Source: Tenacibaculum dicentrarchi
GTDB lineage: Bacteria > Bacteroidota > Bacteroidia > Flavobacteriales > Flavobacteriaceae
NCBI RefSeq assembly: GCF_964036635.1
Contig: NZ_OZ038524.1
Coordinates: 2,175,001-2,239,000 of the forward strand
Reading direction: 5' to 3'
DNA: 64,000 nt
Below the pieces are notes generated by a model. It worked only from the letters and a program-made list of their open reading frames with translations, did no database searches and was not told the DNA's origin. A program made the position numbers and the translations under genes. Position 1 is the first letter of the stretch, and each line of letters starts with the position of its first letter. Below are positions 17,917-26,989 of this stretch, piece after piece.

Positions 17917-20900
17917 ATGAAATTTAGTTATTATAAAAAGAGCTGTTATCTATTGTTATTTATGGCTTTTCCAAGCATTATTATAGCACAAGAGTCTGCT
18001 ATTAATTCAGCGAATACCGCCACCTATTACAAGGCTGTAAAGCTATACAATAACAAGGCGTATTCAGCTGCACAAGAATTATTTAAAGAAGTTTCTGAAA
18101 ATGCAAAAACACACCGAAATAGCAAAGCTGATGCTGATTACTACGATGCTATGTGCGCCATAAAATTAACACAAAGTAACGCTAATAATAAAGTGCTGGC
18201 TTTTGTACGAAACTACCCATATCATAGCAAAAAAGAAAAAGCTTTTTTAAAAGTTGGTAACTATTATTTTGCCAATAGAAAAGCTGCACATGCCTTAAAA
18301 TGGTATCAAAAAGTAAATGAAGACCTTTTAAGTAGTCCTGAAAGAGACGAATTAAATTATAAAATGGGCTATGCCCTATTAGTTTCTAATTATTTAAAAG
18401 ATGCAAAAGAGCATTTTAAAGGCTTATTAGGGAATCCTATTTATGGTAATGATGCACGATATTACTTCGGATATATTGCCTACAAACAAGAAAATTTTGG
18501 CGAAGCAGAAAATAATTTAAGTAAATTAGCTAATGATGCTACCTACCAAGCAAAAGCAAATTATTATATTTTAGATATTAGTTTTAAGGCAGGGCGTTTT
18601 GATAAATCAGTAAAAATTGGAGAAGAACTTTTAACGAAATCAAAAGATAAAAAAGAAATTTCTCAAGTATCTAAAATTATTGGAGAAAGTTATTTCAACT
18701 TAAAAAAATACGATGCTGCAATTCCATATTTAAAAGCCTACAAAGGAACTAAAGGAAAATGGACAAATACCGATTATTATTATTTAGGATACGCCTATTA
18801 TCAGCAAAAAAACTATAAAGAAGCTATCGGTAATTTCAATAAAATTATTGATGGAAATAATAAAGTAGCACAAAATGCCTATTATCATTTAGGCGAATGT
18901 TATTTAGAATTACTAAAAAAAATGGAAGCTTTAAATGCGTTTAAAAATGCTAGCGAAATGGATTTTGATGCAAAAATAACTCAAAGTGCCTCGTTAAATT
19001 ATGCTAAATTAAGTTATGAATTAGGAAATCCTTACCAAAGCGTCCCTGAGGTTTTAAAAGGGTTTTTAGCTAAATACCCAAACAATGAAAGCGCTAATGA
19101 AATTAGTGATTTATTAATTACCTCGTATTTACATCAGCAAGATTATCAAGGAGCTTTAACCTATTTAGCAACCACAAAATCAGCCAAAAACAAAGAACTT
19201 GCCAAAGAGGTTTCTTTATATAGAGGAATTCAATTATTTAATGAAAACACCTTAAAAATAGCAAAACCTTATTTTGAAAAAGCAAGTTTATCGCAAAATG
19301 AAACCGTTCATAGCAAAGGGCTTTTTTGGTTAGCAGAAACCGATTATTTATTAGGAAATTATCAAAATTCTTTGACTAATTTCTTACAAATTACTAGTAC
19401 TAATTTTGACGAATCTAAAAAACTAACCTACCATATTGCCTACACCTACTTTAAATTAAAAGACTATCAAAATTCGGCTATTTATTTTCAGGCTTTTCTA
19501 GATAAAAAAACAGAAAACACCGATTTAAACGATGATGCTTCGAACCGACTAGGCGATTCTTTTTATGCTTCCAAAGGGTTTTTAAAAGCGATCCGCTCGT
19601 ATAAAAAAGTAATTAATCAGGCTGGTGTTGGCGCTGATTATTCGCAATATCAAACCGCTATGAGTTACGGGTTTATGGGTAAGAATAATCAGAAAATTAA
19701 AGCCTTACAAACCCTTATTAATACTTATCAAGATTCGCAATTACAAGATGATGCCTTGTTTCAATTAGCAACAACCTACACCACGATTAATAACCCGACA
19801 AAAGCACAAGAAAGCTATAATAACTTGTTATCAAAACATAAAAATAGCCATTATATACCTAGTGTTCTTTTACGTCAAGGATTGTTATATAATAATGAAA
19901 ATCAAAATGAAAAAGCCTTGGTAAAATACAAGGAAATTGTAGCAAAACACCCTAATTCAAAAGAGGCATCCCAGGCAGTTAGCAATGTTAAAAACATATA
20001 TATTGACCTTGGTAAGGTAGATCAATATGCCACATGGGCTAAAGATATCAGCTTTATAAATATTACCGATGCAGAGCTTGACAACGCCACGTATCAGGCG
20101 GCTGAAAATAAATTCTTAGAGAATAATAACAACAAAGCAATTGCAGGTTTTAACAAATACCTTCGCACTTTTCCTTCAGGAATACACACTTTAAAAGCCC
20201 ATTTTTACTTAGCTCAATCGTACAATAACACCAAAAAACATCAAAATAGCATACCTCATTATAACTATGTAATTGGTAAAGATAAAAACGCCTTTACAGA
20301 AGAATCTTTAATTAAGCTTGCTAAAATATACTTAGAAAAAGAGGATTGGAAAAATGGGATACCTATTTTAGAAAAACTAGAAAAAGCAGCAAATTACCCT
20401 CAGAATATTGTTTTTTCTCAAAGTAATTTAATGAAGGGTTATTATAAAAAACAAGCCTATTCAAAAGCAATTTCTTATGCCGAAAAAGTATTGGCAACTT
20501 CAAAAATAGACGCCAATATTTCTAATGATGCAAAAATAATTATTGCCCGTTCGGCTTTTAAAACAAATGATTTTACCACTGCTCAAGAATATTTTAATGA
20601 GGTAAGTAAAAATGCTACTGGCGAATTAAAAGCAGAAAGTTTATATTATAAAGCCTTCTTTTTAAACGAACATAAAGATTTTGAAAACTCTAATAAAGCA
20701 GTACAAAATTTAATTGCCAATTATTCCTCTTATAAATATTGGGGGGTTAAAAGTTATGTTATTATGGCGAAAAATTACAATGCCTTAAATGATGCTTATC
20801 AGGCAACCTATATTTTAGAAAATATTATTAAAAATTTCACCCAATATAAAGACATTACAGAGCAGGCTAGTAATGAGCTTCGAGCAATTAAAAATAAAGA

Positions 20901-20940
20901 AGCTAAAACTAACGAATCAATTAACAATAGCCAACAGTAA
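17917..20940 (+). CDS. Large periplasmic tetratricopeptide-repeat protein
   Basis: With the ATG at 17917 this is 1007 aa. A TTG nine bases upstream is unlikely as start. An N-terminal signal peptide (SCYLLLFMAFPSIIIAQ) precedes many TPR/Sel1-like units, for example YYDAMCAIKL, ALKWYQKVNED, YFGYIAYKQENFGEAENNL, YYLGYAYYQQKNYKEAIGNF and GLLYNNENQNEKALVKYKEI. The whole length is repeat solenoid with no enzymatic domain. The next gene starts within 30 nt and encodes a beta-barrel, so it probably acts as a periplasmic scaffold for that outer-membrane protein. Function unknown. Confidence 0.85.
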   Translation: MKFSYYKKSCYLLLFMAFPSIIIAQESAINSANTATYYKAVKLYNNKAYSAAQELFKEVSENAKTHRNSKADADYYDAMCAIKLTQSNANNKVLAFVRNYPYHSKKEKAFLKVGNYYFANRKAAHALKWYQKVNEDLLSSPERDELNYKMGYALLVSNYLKDAKEHFKGLLGNPIYGNDARYYFGYIAYKQENFGEAENNLSKLANDATYQAKANYYILDISFKAGRFDKSVKIGEELLTKSKDKKEISQVSKIIGESYFNLKKYDAAIPYLKAYKGTKGKWTNTDYYYLGYAYYQQKNYKEAIGNFNKIIDGNNKVAQNAYYHLGECYLELLKKMEALNAFKNASEMDFDAKITQSASLNYAKLSYELGNPYQSVPEVLKGFLAKYPNNESANEISDLLITSYLHQQDYQGALTYLATTKSAKNKELAKEVSLYRGIQLFNENTLKIAKPYFEKASLSQNETVHSKGLFWLAETDYLLGNYQNSLTNFLQITSTNFDESKKLTYHIAYTYFKLKDYQNSAIYFQAFLDKKTENTDLNDDASNRLGDSFYASKGFLKAIRSYKKVINQAGVGADYSQYQTAMSYGFMGKNNQKIKALQTLINTYQDSQLQDDALFQLATTYTTINNPTKAQESYNNLLSKHKNSHYIPSVLLRQGLLYNNENQNEKALVKYKEIVAKHPNSKEASQAVSNVKNIYIDLGKVDQYATWAKDISFINITDAELDNATYQAAENKFLENNNNKAIAGFNKYLRTFPSGIHTLKAHFYLAQSYNNTKKHQNSIPHYNYVIGKDKNAFTEESLIKLAKIYLEKEDWKNGIPILEKLEKAANYPQNIVFSQSNLMKGYYKKQAYSKAISYAEKVLATSKIDANISNDAKIIIARSAFKTNDFTTAQEYFNEVSKNATGELKAESLYYKAFFLNEHKDFENSNKAVQNLIANYSSYKYWGVKSYVIMAKNYNALNDAYQATYILENIIKNFTQYKDITEQASNELRAIKNKEAKTNESINNSQQ

Positions 20941-20967
20941 AAGTTGTTAAAAACAAAAAATAGTTCA

Positions 20968-22767
20968 ATGATTAAATTAATAAAAAAACACCTTGTTTTA
21001 CTTGTTTTATTTGTAACAACGATTGCTAATTCACAAGAAAAAACACCAACCGAAAAACCAGTAGTTGTAAAAGATAGTATTATAAAAACAGAGGTTGTAA
21101 ATGTTGTTACTTCCTATGTTCCTAAAATTACAGATGCTTTTAAAATACAACAAAAACCATTTATAAAACACACCAAAGAAACTCAGAGAAAAGCCCTAGA
21201 ATACACTATCTTTTCAGTACCTGTTGCCTCTACTTTTATTCCTAAAAGTGGCGTTATGAAAAAAGTTGATTTAGGTAAAAAAGAAGAATTATATCCTAAT
21301 TATTTTTCGCTTGGTTTTGGTACAAAAATGACGCCTTTTGCAGAAGCCTATATCAAAAATAATGATGGATATGGTGGTGAATTTGGTGCCTATTTAAAAT
21401 TTTTACTTTCCGCTAATCCTGTTGTAGAAAAACCACTTAGCAGCACTTATTACTCTATGGGATTGAAATTATTTTACGTACAAGACGAACGATATTACAA
21501 TTGGAAAGCTGGTATTGATGCAAATCGAAATAAACATAATTGGTATGGTTTACCAAAAAACATAACCTTTACAGATGCTACAACTAGCCGTATAGAACCC
21601 GAACAAGCTTACAACTTTTTTAATCTTTTCGGAGAAATTAACATAGAAGATTCTTCTTTAGAGCACGCAAAAATTTCAGGATCATTTTTTTCTGATATTT
21701 TAAGCAGTAGTGAATTTTTAGTTGATGGAAATGCCCTTTTAAAATTCCCTTTAGATAACATACATCGCGAATTAAATGACCTATATATCAATACAACTTT
21801 AAGTTATTTAGGTACTAATTTCAATAATAATTACCAAACACAAGACCAATTAAAACATGGTTTTTTTACCGCAGGAATACATCCTAGTTATAATTTTTTA
21901 GCACATAATTTTTCGGTTAGAATAGGGGCAAAAAGTTATTTTTCTATGGATATAGAAAAAAGTACCAATCAATTTTTAATCTATCCTGATATTCAAATTT
22001 CCTACCCTATTATAACAAATACACTAGATATGTATATAGGTGCTTCTGGTAATTTAAAAACCAATAATTATCATGATTTAGCCACTAAAAACCCTTATAT
22101 TTCTCCTACGCAAAAATTATTACAAACTAGTAAATATGAAGCTTTCGCAGGTTTTAGAGGGAAGTTAAAGCATCAATTTAGTTATCATTTAAAAGCAAGC
22201 TATGCTGATATTGAAAACAAGGCTTTTTTATCTTTAAACCAATCAAAATCTAACGGAAAAAACAATGCAGGAAGCAATGCTTTTTCTTTCTTTGGATATG
22301 AATACGGAAACTCTTTTAATACCAATTACGATAATGTTAGCGTTATTTCGGGCTTTGGTGAACTTGCTTTTGATGGTATTAAAAACTTAAGCATTGGTTT
22401 AAACGGGCAATACAATCAATTTACTTTAACTACCCAACTAGAAGCTTGGAATACACCTAATATAAAAGGAGAATTATTTGGAACTTATAAAACTGATAAA
22501 TGGTTTGCGGGTACAAACTTATTTTTTGTAGGACAACGAAAAGAAAAATTACACACTATACTACCCCAAAAAACGTTTACAACGGTAAATTTAGACAGTT
22601 ATTTTGACATCAACTTTAATGGTGGTTATCATTTTAGCGATTCATTTTCGGTGTTTTTAAACCTGAATAATGTGTTAAACAACGAATATCAGCGCTTCCA
22701 TAATTTTAACGTACAAGGCTTTCAAGCTATGGCAGGATTAACATGGAAATTTGATACTATTTTATAA
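20968..22767 (+). CDS. TonB-dependent-receptor-like outer-membrane beta-barrel protein
   Basis: It is 599 aa from the ATG at 20968, with signal peptide IKKHLVLLVLFVTTIANSQ. The ATG is preferred over a TTG 24 nt upstream. The mature part alternates aromatic-rich beta strands (TYYSMGLKLFYVQDERYYNW, YGLPKNITFTD) and ends with a strand in which NLNNVLNNEYQRFHNFNVQG precedes AMAGLTWKF, the usual C-terminal TonB-receptor signature. It lacks the plug domain and carboxypeptidase-like N-domain, so it may be a porin-like partner rather than a full receptor. Operon with the TPR gene. Confidence 0.75.
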   Translation: MIKLIKKHLVLLVLFVTTIANSQEKTPTEKPVVVKDSIIKTEVVNVVTSYVPKITDAFKIQQKPFIKHTKETQRKALEYTIFSVPVASTFIPKSGVMKKVDLGKKEELYPNYFSLGFGTKMTPFAEAYIKNNDGYGGEFGAYLKFLLSANPVVEKPLSSTYYSMGLKLFYVQDERYYNWKAGIDANRNKHNWYGLPKNITFTDATTSRIEPEQAYNFFNLFGEINIEDSSLEHAKISGSFFSDILSSSEFLVDGNALLKFPLDNIHRELNDLYINTTLSYLGTNFNNNYQTQDQLKHGFFTAGIHPSYNFLAHNFSVRIGAKSYFSMDIEKSTNQFLIYPDIQISYPIITNTLDMYIGASGNLKTNNYHDLATKNPYISPTQKLLQTSKYEAFAGFRGKLKHQFSYHLKASYADIENKAFLSLNQSKSNGKNNAGSNAFSFFGYEYGNSFNTNYDNVSVISGFGELAFDGIKNLSIGLNGQYNQFTLTTQLEAWNTPNIKGELFGTYKTDKWFAGTNLFFVGQRKEKLHTILPQKTFTTVNLDSYFDINFNGGYHFSDSFSVFLNLNNVLNNEYQRFHNFNVQGFQAMAGLTWKFDTIL

Positions 22768-22804
22768 GCAAAATAGCTAGCTCTAAAAAAAAACTAAATT
22801 CTAC

Positions 22805-24418
22805 ATGAAAAAAACACTATTTTACGGGCTTATTTTTAGCCTTTTACTGTCTTGTAAAACCCATAAAAAAGCCGATTTAATTGTTATTAATGCAACCATA
22901 TACACTGTTAATAAAAACTTTGATAAAGCCCAAAGTTTTGCTATTAAAGACGGTAAATTTATCGATATAGGAAGCAATAATGATATTCAAAAAAAGTACA
23001 GCGCACCCCAAATTATAGATGCTAAAAACAAGCCTATATACCCTGGTTTTATCGATGGGCATTGTCATTTTTATGGCTTAGGATTACAACAGCAAAAAGT
23101 AAATTTAGTCGGCACAAAAAGTTATGATGAAGTACTTGAAAAATTGGTAGCATTTCAAAAAGAAAAAAATACCGATTTTATAACAGGTCGTGGATGGGAT
23201 CAAAACGACTGGGAAGTAAAAGAATTTCCTACCAAAGAAAAATTAGATAAATTATTCCCTACAATTCCTGTGGCTATCCGTCGAATTGACGGACATGCAA
23301 TGTTGGTAAATCAGGTGGCTATTGATATGGCTAAAATTAACATTGATTCAAAAATTGAAGGTGGTGAATTTCTTCAGAAAAAAGGAAAACTCACTGGCGT
23401 ATTAATTGACAATGCTATGAACTTTATCAATGTTCCTAAACCTAGTAAAAAAGCACAAATTCAAGCGTTAAAAGATGCTGAAAAAATTTGTTTTAAAGTT
23501 GGGTTAACTACCGTTGACGATGCTGGTTTAGACAAACAAGTTATTGAATTAATTGATAGTTTACAGCAAGTAGGCGCTTTAAAAATGCGTGTTTATGCCA
23601 TGATTTCTAATAATAAAACCAACTTAGATTATTATCTAAATAAAGGAGTTGTAAAAACCGACAGACTCCATGTACGTTCTGTAAAAGTATATGCTGATGG
23701 AGCTTTAGGTTCTCGTGGTGCGGCTTTAAAAAGTGAATATACTGATAAAAAAGGGCATTTTGGAGCGTTGGTTAATTCGTATGAAAACTTACAGAATTTA
23801 GCTCAAAAAATTGCCGATTCAGACTACCAAATGAACACCCACGCTATTGGCGATTCTGCCAATTATGTAATGTTAAAAACTTATAACAAAGCGTTAAAAA
23901 ACAAAAAAGACCGTCGTTGGAGAATTGAACACGCTCAAATTGTCGCTCCGCAAGATTTTCATCATTTTAAAAACATTTTACCTTCTATTCAGCCAACACA
24001 CGCTACAAGCGATATGTATTGGGCAGAAAACCGTGTGGGCGCTCAAAGAATAAAAGGTGCTTACGCCTATAACGATTTATTAAATCAATATGGTAAAGTT
24101 GCCTTAGGAACTGATTTTCCGATTGAAAATGTAAGCCCACTTTATACCTATTACGCCGCTACTATCAGAAAAGATTTAAAAGGGTTTCCTAAAGATGGAT
24201 ATCAAATAAAAAATGCCTTATCTAGAGAAAATGCCTTAAAAGGAATGACTATTTGGAATGCCTACGCTAACTTTGAAGAAACCGAAAAAGGAAGTATTGA
24301 AATTGGTAAAATTGCCGATTTTATCATCCTTGAAAATGATATTATGACTGTCACAGCCGATAAAATTCCCAATACAAAAGTTATGGCAACGTATGTAAAT
24401 GGTCAAAAAGTACACTAA
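22805..24418 (+). CDS. Amidohydrolase family 3 lipoprotein (YtcJ-like)
   Basis: This 537-aa protein starts with a lipoprotein signal (MKKTLFYGLIFSLLLSC), so it is likely membrane anchored. The metal-binding motif GFIDGHCHFYG is near residue 83. MNTHAIGDSANYVMLKTYNKA and RRWRIEHAQIV supply further ligands, and LGTDFPIENVSPL holds the last Asp. The family hydrolyses C-N bonds in diverse substrates, and the substrate here cannot be told. It follows the barrel gene by 37 nt. Confidence 0.9.
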   Translation: MKKTLFYGLIFSLLLSCKTHKKADLIVINATIYTVNKNFDKAQSFAIKDGKFIDIGSNNDIQKKYSAPQIIDAKNKPIYPGFIDGHCHFYGLGLQQQKVNLVGTKSYDEVLEKLVAFQKEKNTDFITGRGWDQNDWEVKEFPTKEKLDKLFPTIPVAIRRIDGHAMLVNQVAIDMAKINIDSKIEGGEFLQKKGKLTGVLIDNAMNFINVPKPSKKAQIQALKDAEKICFKVGLTTVDDAGLDKQVIELIDSLQQVGALKMRVYAMISNNKTNLDYYLNKGVVKTDRLHVRSVKVYADGALGSRGAALKSEYTDKKGHFGALVNSYENLQNLAQKIADSDYQMNTHAIGDSANYVMLKTYNKALKNKKDRRWRIEHAQIVAPQDFHHFKNILPSIQPTHATSDMYWAENRVGAQRIKGAYAYNDLLNQYGKVALGTDFPIENVSPLYTYYAATIRKDLKGFPKDGYQIKNALSRENALKGMTIWNAYANFEETEKGSIEIGKIADFIILENDIMTVTADKIPNTKVMATYVNGQKVH

Positions 24419-24459
24419 TCTTAACCTTTAATATTTATAGTAATTTAAAACAATCAATA

Positions 24460-24918
24460 ATGAAAAAAATAGTATGTTTATTAACACTTATCGCTTCATT
24501 CTTTTCTTGTGGCTCATCATCATCAAATGATGTTCGTGATTTTGATGCGCAAAACCAAGCTGATATTATTAAATATATTGCCGATAATAATTTAAAAGCA
24601 ACAAAAACTGAGTCAGGTTTATACTATATTGTAAATAAGGAAGGCTCAGGAGCAAAACCTGTTAGCAACTCACAAGTAACCGTGGCATATAAAGGTTATT
24701 TTTTAAATGGTAACGTTTTCGATCAAAATAGCAATGGTATTTCATTTAACTTACAACAAGTTATTGCTGGTTGGACCGAAGGAATTACCTATTTTAAAGA
24801 AGGTGGCGAAGGAATGCTTTTAGTACCTTCTAAATTAGGGTATGGTAGTCAAAATAGGTCAAGAATTCCTGGTGGCTCTGTTTTAATTTTCGATATCAAA
24901 CTTTTAAAAGTAAAATAA
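24460..24918 (+). CDS. FKBP-type peptidyl-prolyl isomerase lipoprotein
   Basis: The protein is 152 aa with a lipobox (MKKIVCLLTLIASFFSC, Cys17). The FKBP fold occupies roughly residues 55-152: VTVAYKGYFLNGNVFDQN, VIAGWTEGITYFKEGGEGMLLVPS, LGYGSQNRSRIPGGSVLIFDIKLL. It would catalyse proline isomerisation in periplasmic or outer-membrane proteins. It is read in the same direction as the amidohydrolase and followed by a terminator. Confidence 0.93.
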   Translation: MKKIVCLLTLIASFFSCGSSSSNDVRDFDAQNQADIIKYIADNNLKATKTESGLYYIVNKEGSGAKPVSNSQVTVAYKGYFLNGNVFDQNSNGISFNLQQVIAGWTEGITYFKEGGEGMLLVPSKLGYGSQNRSRIPGGSVLIFDIKLLKVK

Positions 24919-24944
24919 TTTTAGCAAAAAGCATAACATCTACA

Positions 24945-24984
24945 AAAAAGACACTTTAAGACAATCGTTTTAAAGTGTCTTTTT
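24945..24984 (+). terminator. Terminator after the FKBP gene
   Basis: AAAAAGACACTTTAA (24945-24959) pairs perfectly with TTAAAGTGTCTTTTT (24970-24984) across a 10-nt loop. Confidence 0.85.
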
Positions 24985-25078
24985 ATTTTAATTTAAGGTT
25001 TAAAAAATATTTCATCAAAAAAGTGCATCTTTTTAAGCTTTTTAAAGTCTATTATATGAACTTTAAAAACAAATTACC

Positions 25079-25192
25079 ATGACCAACTATAAAAATCAAT
25101 GTAACTGTAACTGTAATTGTGACGGATGTAAAACAGGAAACTGTGCTAATTGTACCTGTGAAAACTGTACCTGCAATAATTGTAATTGCTAA
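25079..25192 (+). CDS. Cys-rich mini-protein, metallothionein-like
   Basis: A 37-codon ORF begins MTNYKNQCNCNCNCDGCKTG and continues NCANCTCENCTCNNCNC. Twelve of 37 residues are Cys, arranged as C-x-C and C-x-x-C pairs, with no His or aromatic residue apart from Tyr4. The spacing resembles small metallothioneins and would suit binding of soft metals such as Zn, Cu or Cd. It is 80 nt upstream of a sigma factor whose own tail is Cys-rich. Codon choice is mostly TGT/TGC with AAT/AAC. It has no recognised family. Translation is inferred. Confidence 0.65.
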   Translation: MTNYKNQCNCNCNCDGCKTGNCANCTCENCTCNNCNC

Positions 25193-25212
25193 ATAAACTA
25201 GGTATTAATTTT

Positions 25213-25254
25213 TGTCATTACAAAGTAGCAAGTACTGTTGACTTTGTAATGACA
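25213..25254. terminator. Perfect 14-bp inverted repeat between the Cys-rich ORF and the sigma factor
   Basis: TGTCATTACAAAGT (25213-25226) and ACTTTGTAATGACA (25241-25254) are exact complements around a 14-nt loop and followed by TTTTCG. It could terminate the Cys-rich transcript or serve as an operator for sigZ, whose ATG is 19 nt downstream. Confidence 0.55.
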
Positions 25255-25272
25255 TTTTCGTAAATTTAGAAG

Positions 25273-25824
25273 ATGACAACAAAGCAAGTTTGGGCAACAT
25301 ACGCAAGCGATGTAAAATATTTTATTTTAAGTAAGGTAAAAAATACTGCCGTTACCGATGATATTCTACAAGATACTTTTATTAAAATACACACAAAACT
25401 TCACAGCTTAAAAGATATTACCAAGTTAAAACCTTGGATTTTTACCATTGCTAGAAATACTATAATCGATTATTTTAAAAGCAATAATCAAACAGCTAAA
25501 TTAGCCAATGAATTGGCTAATTTAAAAACAGAAACACTCCAAAAATCAGACACACATACCGAAAAAGATTGTTTACAAGGGATTTTAAAAAACTTACCTA
25601 AAAAATATAGAGATCCGTTGTTTTTATCCGATATTAAAGGACTCAAGCAACAAGAAGTTGCCGATACCTTAAAACAAAGCTTACCCACCACAAAATCGCA
25701 AATTCAACGAGCTCGTAAACTCATAGCAAAAGGATTTATGGATTGTTGCGGATTTGTTTTAAATGAAAATGGTAAACTTGTTGGCGAAATACAAGACAAA
25801 GACGACTGCAAAGTTTGTGGGTAA
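25273..25824 (+). CDS. sigZ: RNA polymerase sigma factor, SigZ-like ECF
   Basis: This 183-aa ECF-type sigma factor has region 2 (TDDILQDTFIKIHTKL, LKPWIFTIARNTIIDYFK) and region 4 (LPKKYRDPLFLSDIKGLKQQEVADTL, followed by SLPTTKSQIQRARK). The C-terminus FMDCCGFVLNENG and DDCKVCG carries four Cys that could bind metal or sense redox. SigZ proteins characteristically have such a tail. No anti-sigma gene is adjacent. The upstream Cys-rich ORF is a plausible target or partner, which is inference. Confidence 0.85.
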   Translation: MTTKQVWATYASDVKYFILSKVKNTAVTDDILQDTFIKIHTKLHSLKDITKLKPWIFTIARNTIIDYFKSNNQTAKLANELANLKTETLQKSDTHTEKDCLQGILKNLPKKYRDPLFLSDIKGLKQQEVADTLKQSLPTTKSQIQRARKLIAKGFMDCCGFVLNENGKLVGEIQDKDDCKVCG

Positions 25825-25846
25825 AAATCAAAAAATAAGGCATAAA

Positions 25847-25879
25847 AAAACTTTCAGCTTTATAAAAGATGAAAGTTTT
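25847..25879 (-). terminator. Terminator after tRNA-Tyr
   Basis: AAAACTTTC (25847-25855) and GAAAGTTTT (25871-25879) form a stem whose minus-strand 3' side runs into T-rich sequence, directly after the tRNA-Tyr 3' end. Confidence 0.65.
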
Positions 25880-25880
25880 G

Positions 25881-25963
25881 TGGGGAGAGCAGGATTCGAA
25901 CCTGCGAAGTCGTAAGACAACGGAGTTACAGTCCGTCCCAGTTGGCCGCTTTGGTATCTCCCC
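25881..25963 (-). tRNA. tRNA-Tyr (anticodon GTA)
   Basis: Minus strand, 83 nt. The acceptor stem GGGGAGA pairs with TCTCCCC, the discriminator is A, and the long variable arm of bacterial tRNA-Tyr is present. The anticodon loop CTGTAAC gives GTA, and the T-arm has GGTTCGAATCC. CCA is not encoded. Confidence 0.97.
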
Positions 25964-25986
25964 AAAGCTTTTGCATAAAAAATAAA

Positions 25987-26015
25987 AAAGCTCCTCTTTT
26001 AACAAGAGAAGCTTT
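25987..26015 (-). terminator. Hairpin between tRNA-Lys and tRNA-Tyr
   Basis: AAAGCTcCTCTT and AAGAGaAGCTTT pair with one mismatch around TTAAC. On the minus strand the stem is followed by TTTTTA. It may be a terminator or a processing stem after tRNA-Lys. Confidence 0.5.
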
Positions 26016-26017
26016 AG

Positions 26018-26090
26018 TGACCGGGCTGGGGCTCGAACCCAGGACCCTCTCCTTAAAAGGGAGATGCTCTACCAACTGAGCTACCAGGTC
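26018..26090 (-). tRNA. tRNA-Lys (anticodon TTT)
   Basis: Minus strand, 73 nt, with acceptor GACCTGG pairing CCCGGTC (one T-C mismatch), D-arm GCTCAGTTGGTAGAGC, anticodon loop CTTTTAA giving TTT, and T-arm GGTTCGAGCC. The CCA end is not encoded. Confidence 0.96.
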
Positions 26091-26224
26091 ATTATATTGT
26101 TTTCTGCTTAGCGGTTGCAAATATACAAGCTTTTTAGAGTTCTACCAAACTTTTTAACAAAAAAAAATAAGTTTTTTTTAAGTTTTTTGATAGCTGTTTG
26201 TTTTTCAATTATTTATCTTTTAAA

Positions 26225-26989
26225 TTATTTTTCTAATAAATAGGCTTCCCGTACTTTTTTAAACAAATTAGACGAATATACAAAGTTTACTACAGCCTCG
26301 TTATCTGTTCTAAAAATTTCTTTATGCGATCCTTCCCACTCTTTGAAGCCATTTTTCAAGAAAACAATCTTCTCCCCTATTTCCATCACCGAGTTCATAT
26401 CGTGTGTATTGATAATGGTTGTTATTTGATATTCATCGGTAATTTCTTTAATTAAATTATCGATAACCGTTGCGGTTTGCGGGTCTAAACCTGAATTAGG
26501 CTCATCACAAAACAAATATTTAGGATTCATTACAATAGCTCTTGCAATTGCCACCCTTTTTTGCATTCCTCCTGATAATTCGGCAGGAAATTTTTTATTC
26601 GAATTTTCTAGGTTTACTCGTTTTAAAACAACGTTTACCCTGTCTAACATTTCACTTTCTATCTGCTTGGTGAACATTTTTAAAGGAAACATTACATTTT
26701 CTTCTACGGTTTGTGAGTCAAACAAGGCACTTCCTTGAAAAACCATGCCTATTTCTTTACGAAAATTTCGTTTTTCAGCTGCTGTCATTGCTGTATTTAC
26801 CAAACCATCATAAGTAACAGTTCCTGATTCGGGAATGTGTAATCCTATTAACGATTTTAAAAAAACTGTTTTTCCCGAACCACTTGTTCCTATAATTAAG
26901 CTGGTTTCTCCTGGTAAAAAAGTGGTGCTTATTCCTTTTAAAATTTCAACACCATTAAATCCTTTATGTAAGTTTTTTACTTCTATCAT
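26225..26989 (-). CDS. MlaF-like phospholipid ABC transporter ATP-binding protein
   Basis: This 254-aa ATPase has Walker A IGTSGSGKTVFLKSLIG, signature LSGGMQKRVAIARAI and Walker B YLFCDEPNSGLDPQTATVI. SGGMxKRV and FCDEPxSGLDP are distinctive for the MlaF/Ttg2A group that drives lipid movement between inner and outer membranes. It directly follows the MlaE-type permease gene (26990), so the two form one transporter. The MCE-domain (MlaD) partner is not in the window. Confidence 0.9.
   Translation of the reverse strand: MIEVKNLHKGFNGVEILKGISTTFLPGETSLIIGTSGSGKTVFLKSLIGLHIPESGTVTYDGLVNTAMTAAEKRNFRKEIGMVFQGSALFDSQTVEENVMFPLKMFTKQIESEMLDRVNVVLKRVNLENSNKKFPAELSGGMQKRVAIARAIVMNPKYLFCDEPNSGLDPQTATVIDNLIKEITDEYQITTIINTHDMNSVMEIGEKIVFLKNGFKEWEGSHKEIFRTDNEAVVNFVYSSNLFKKVREAYLLEK

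Noticed and set aside
25736-26120. Two minus-strand ORFs over tRNA-Tyr and tRNA-Lys
   Set aside because: They are read through tRNA genes and the end of sigZ. The tRNA folds explain the sequence.
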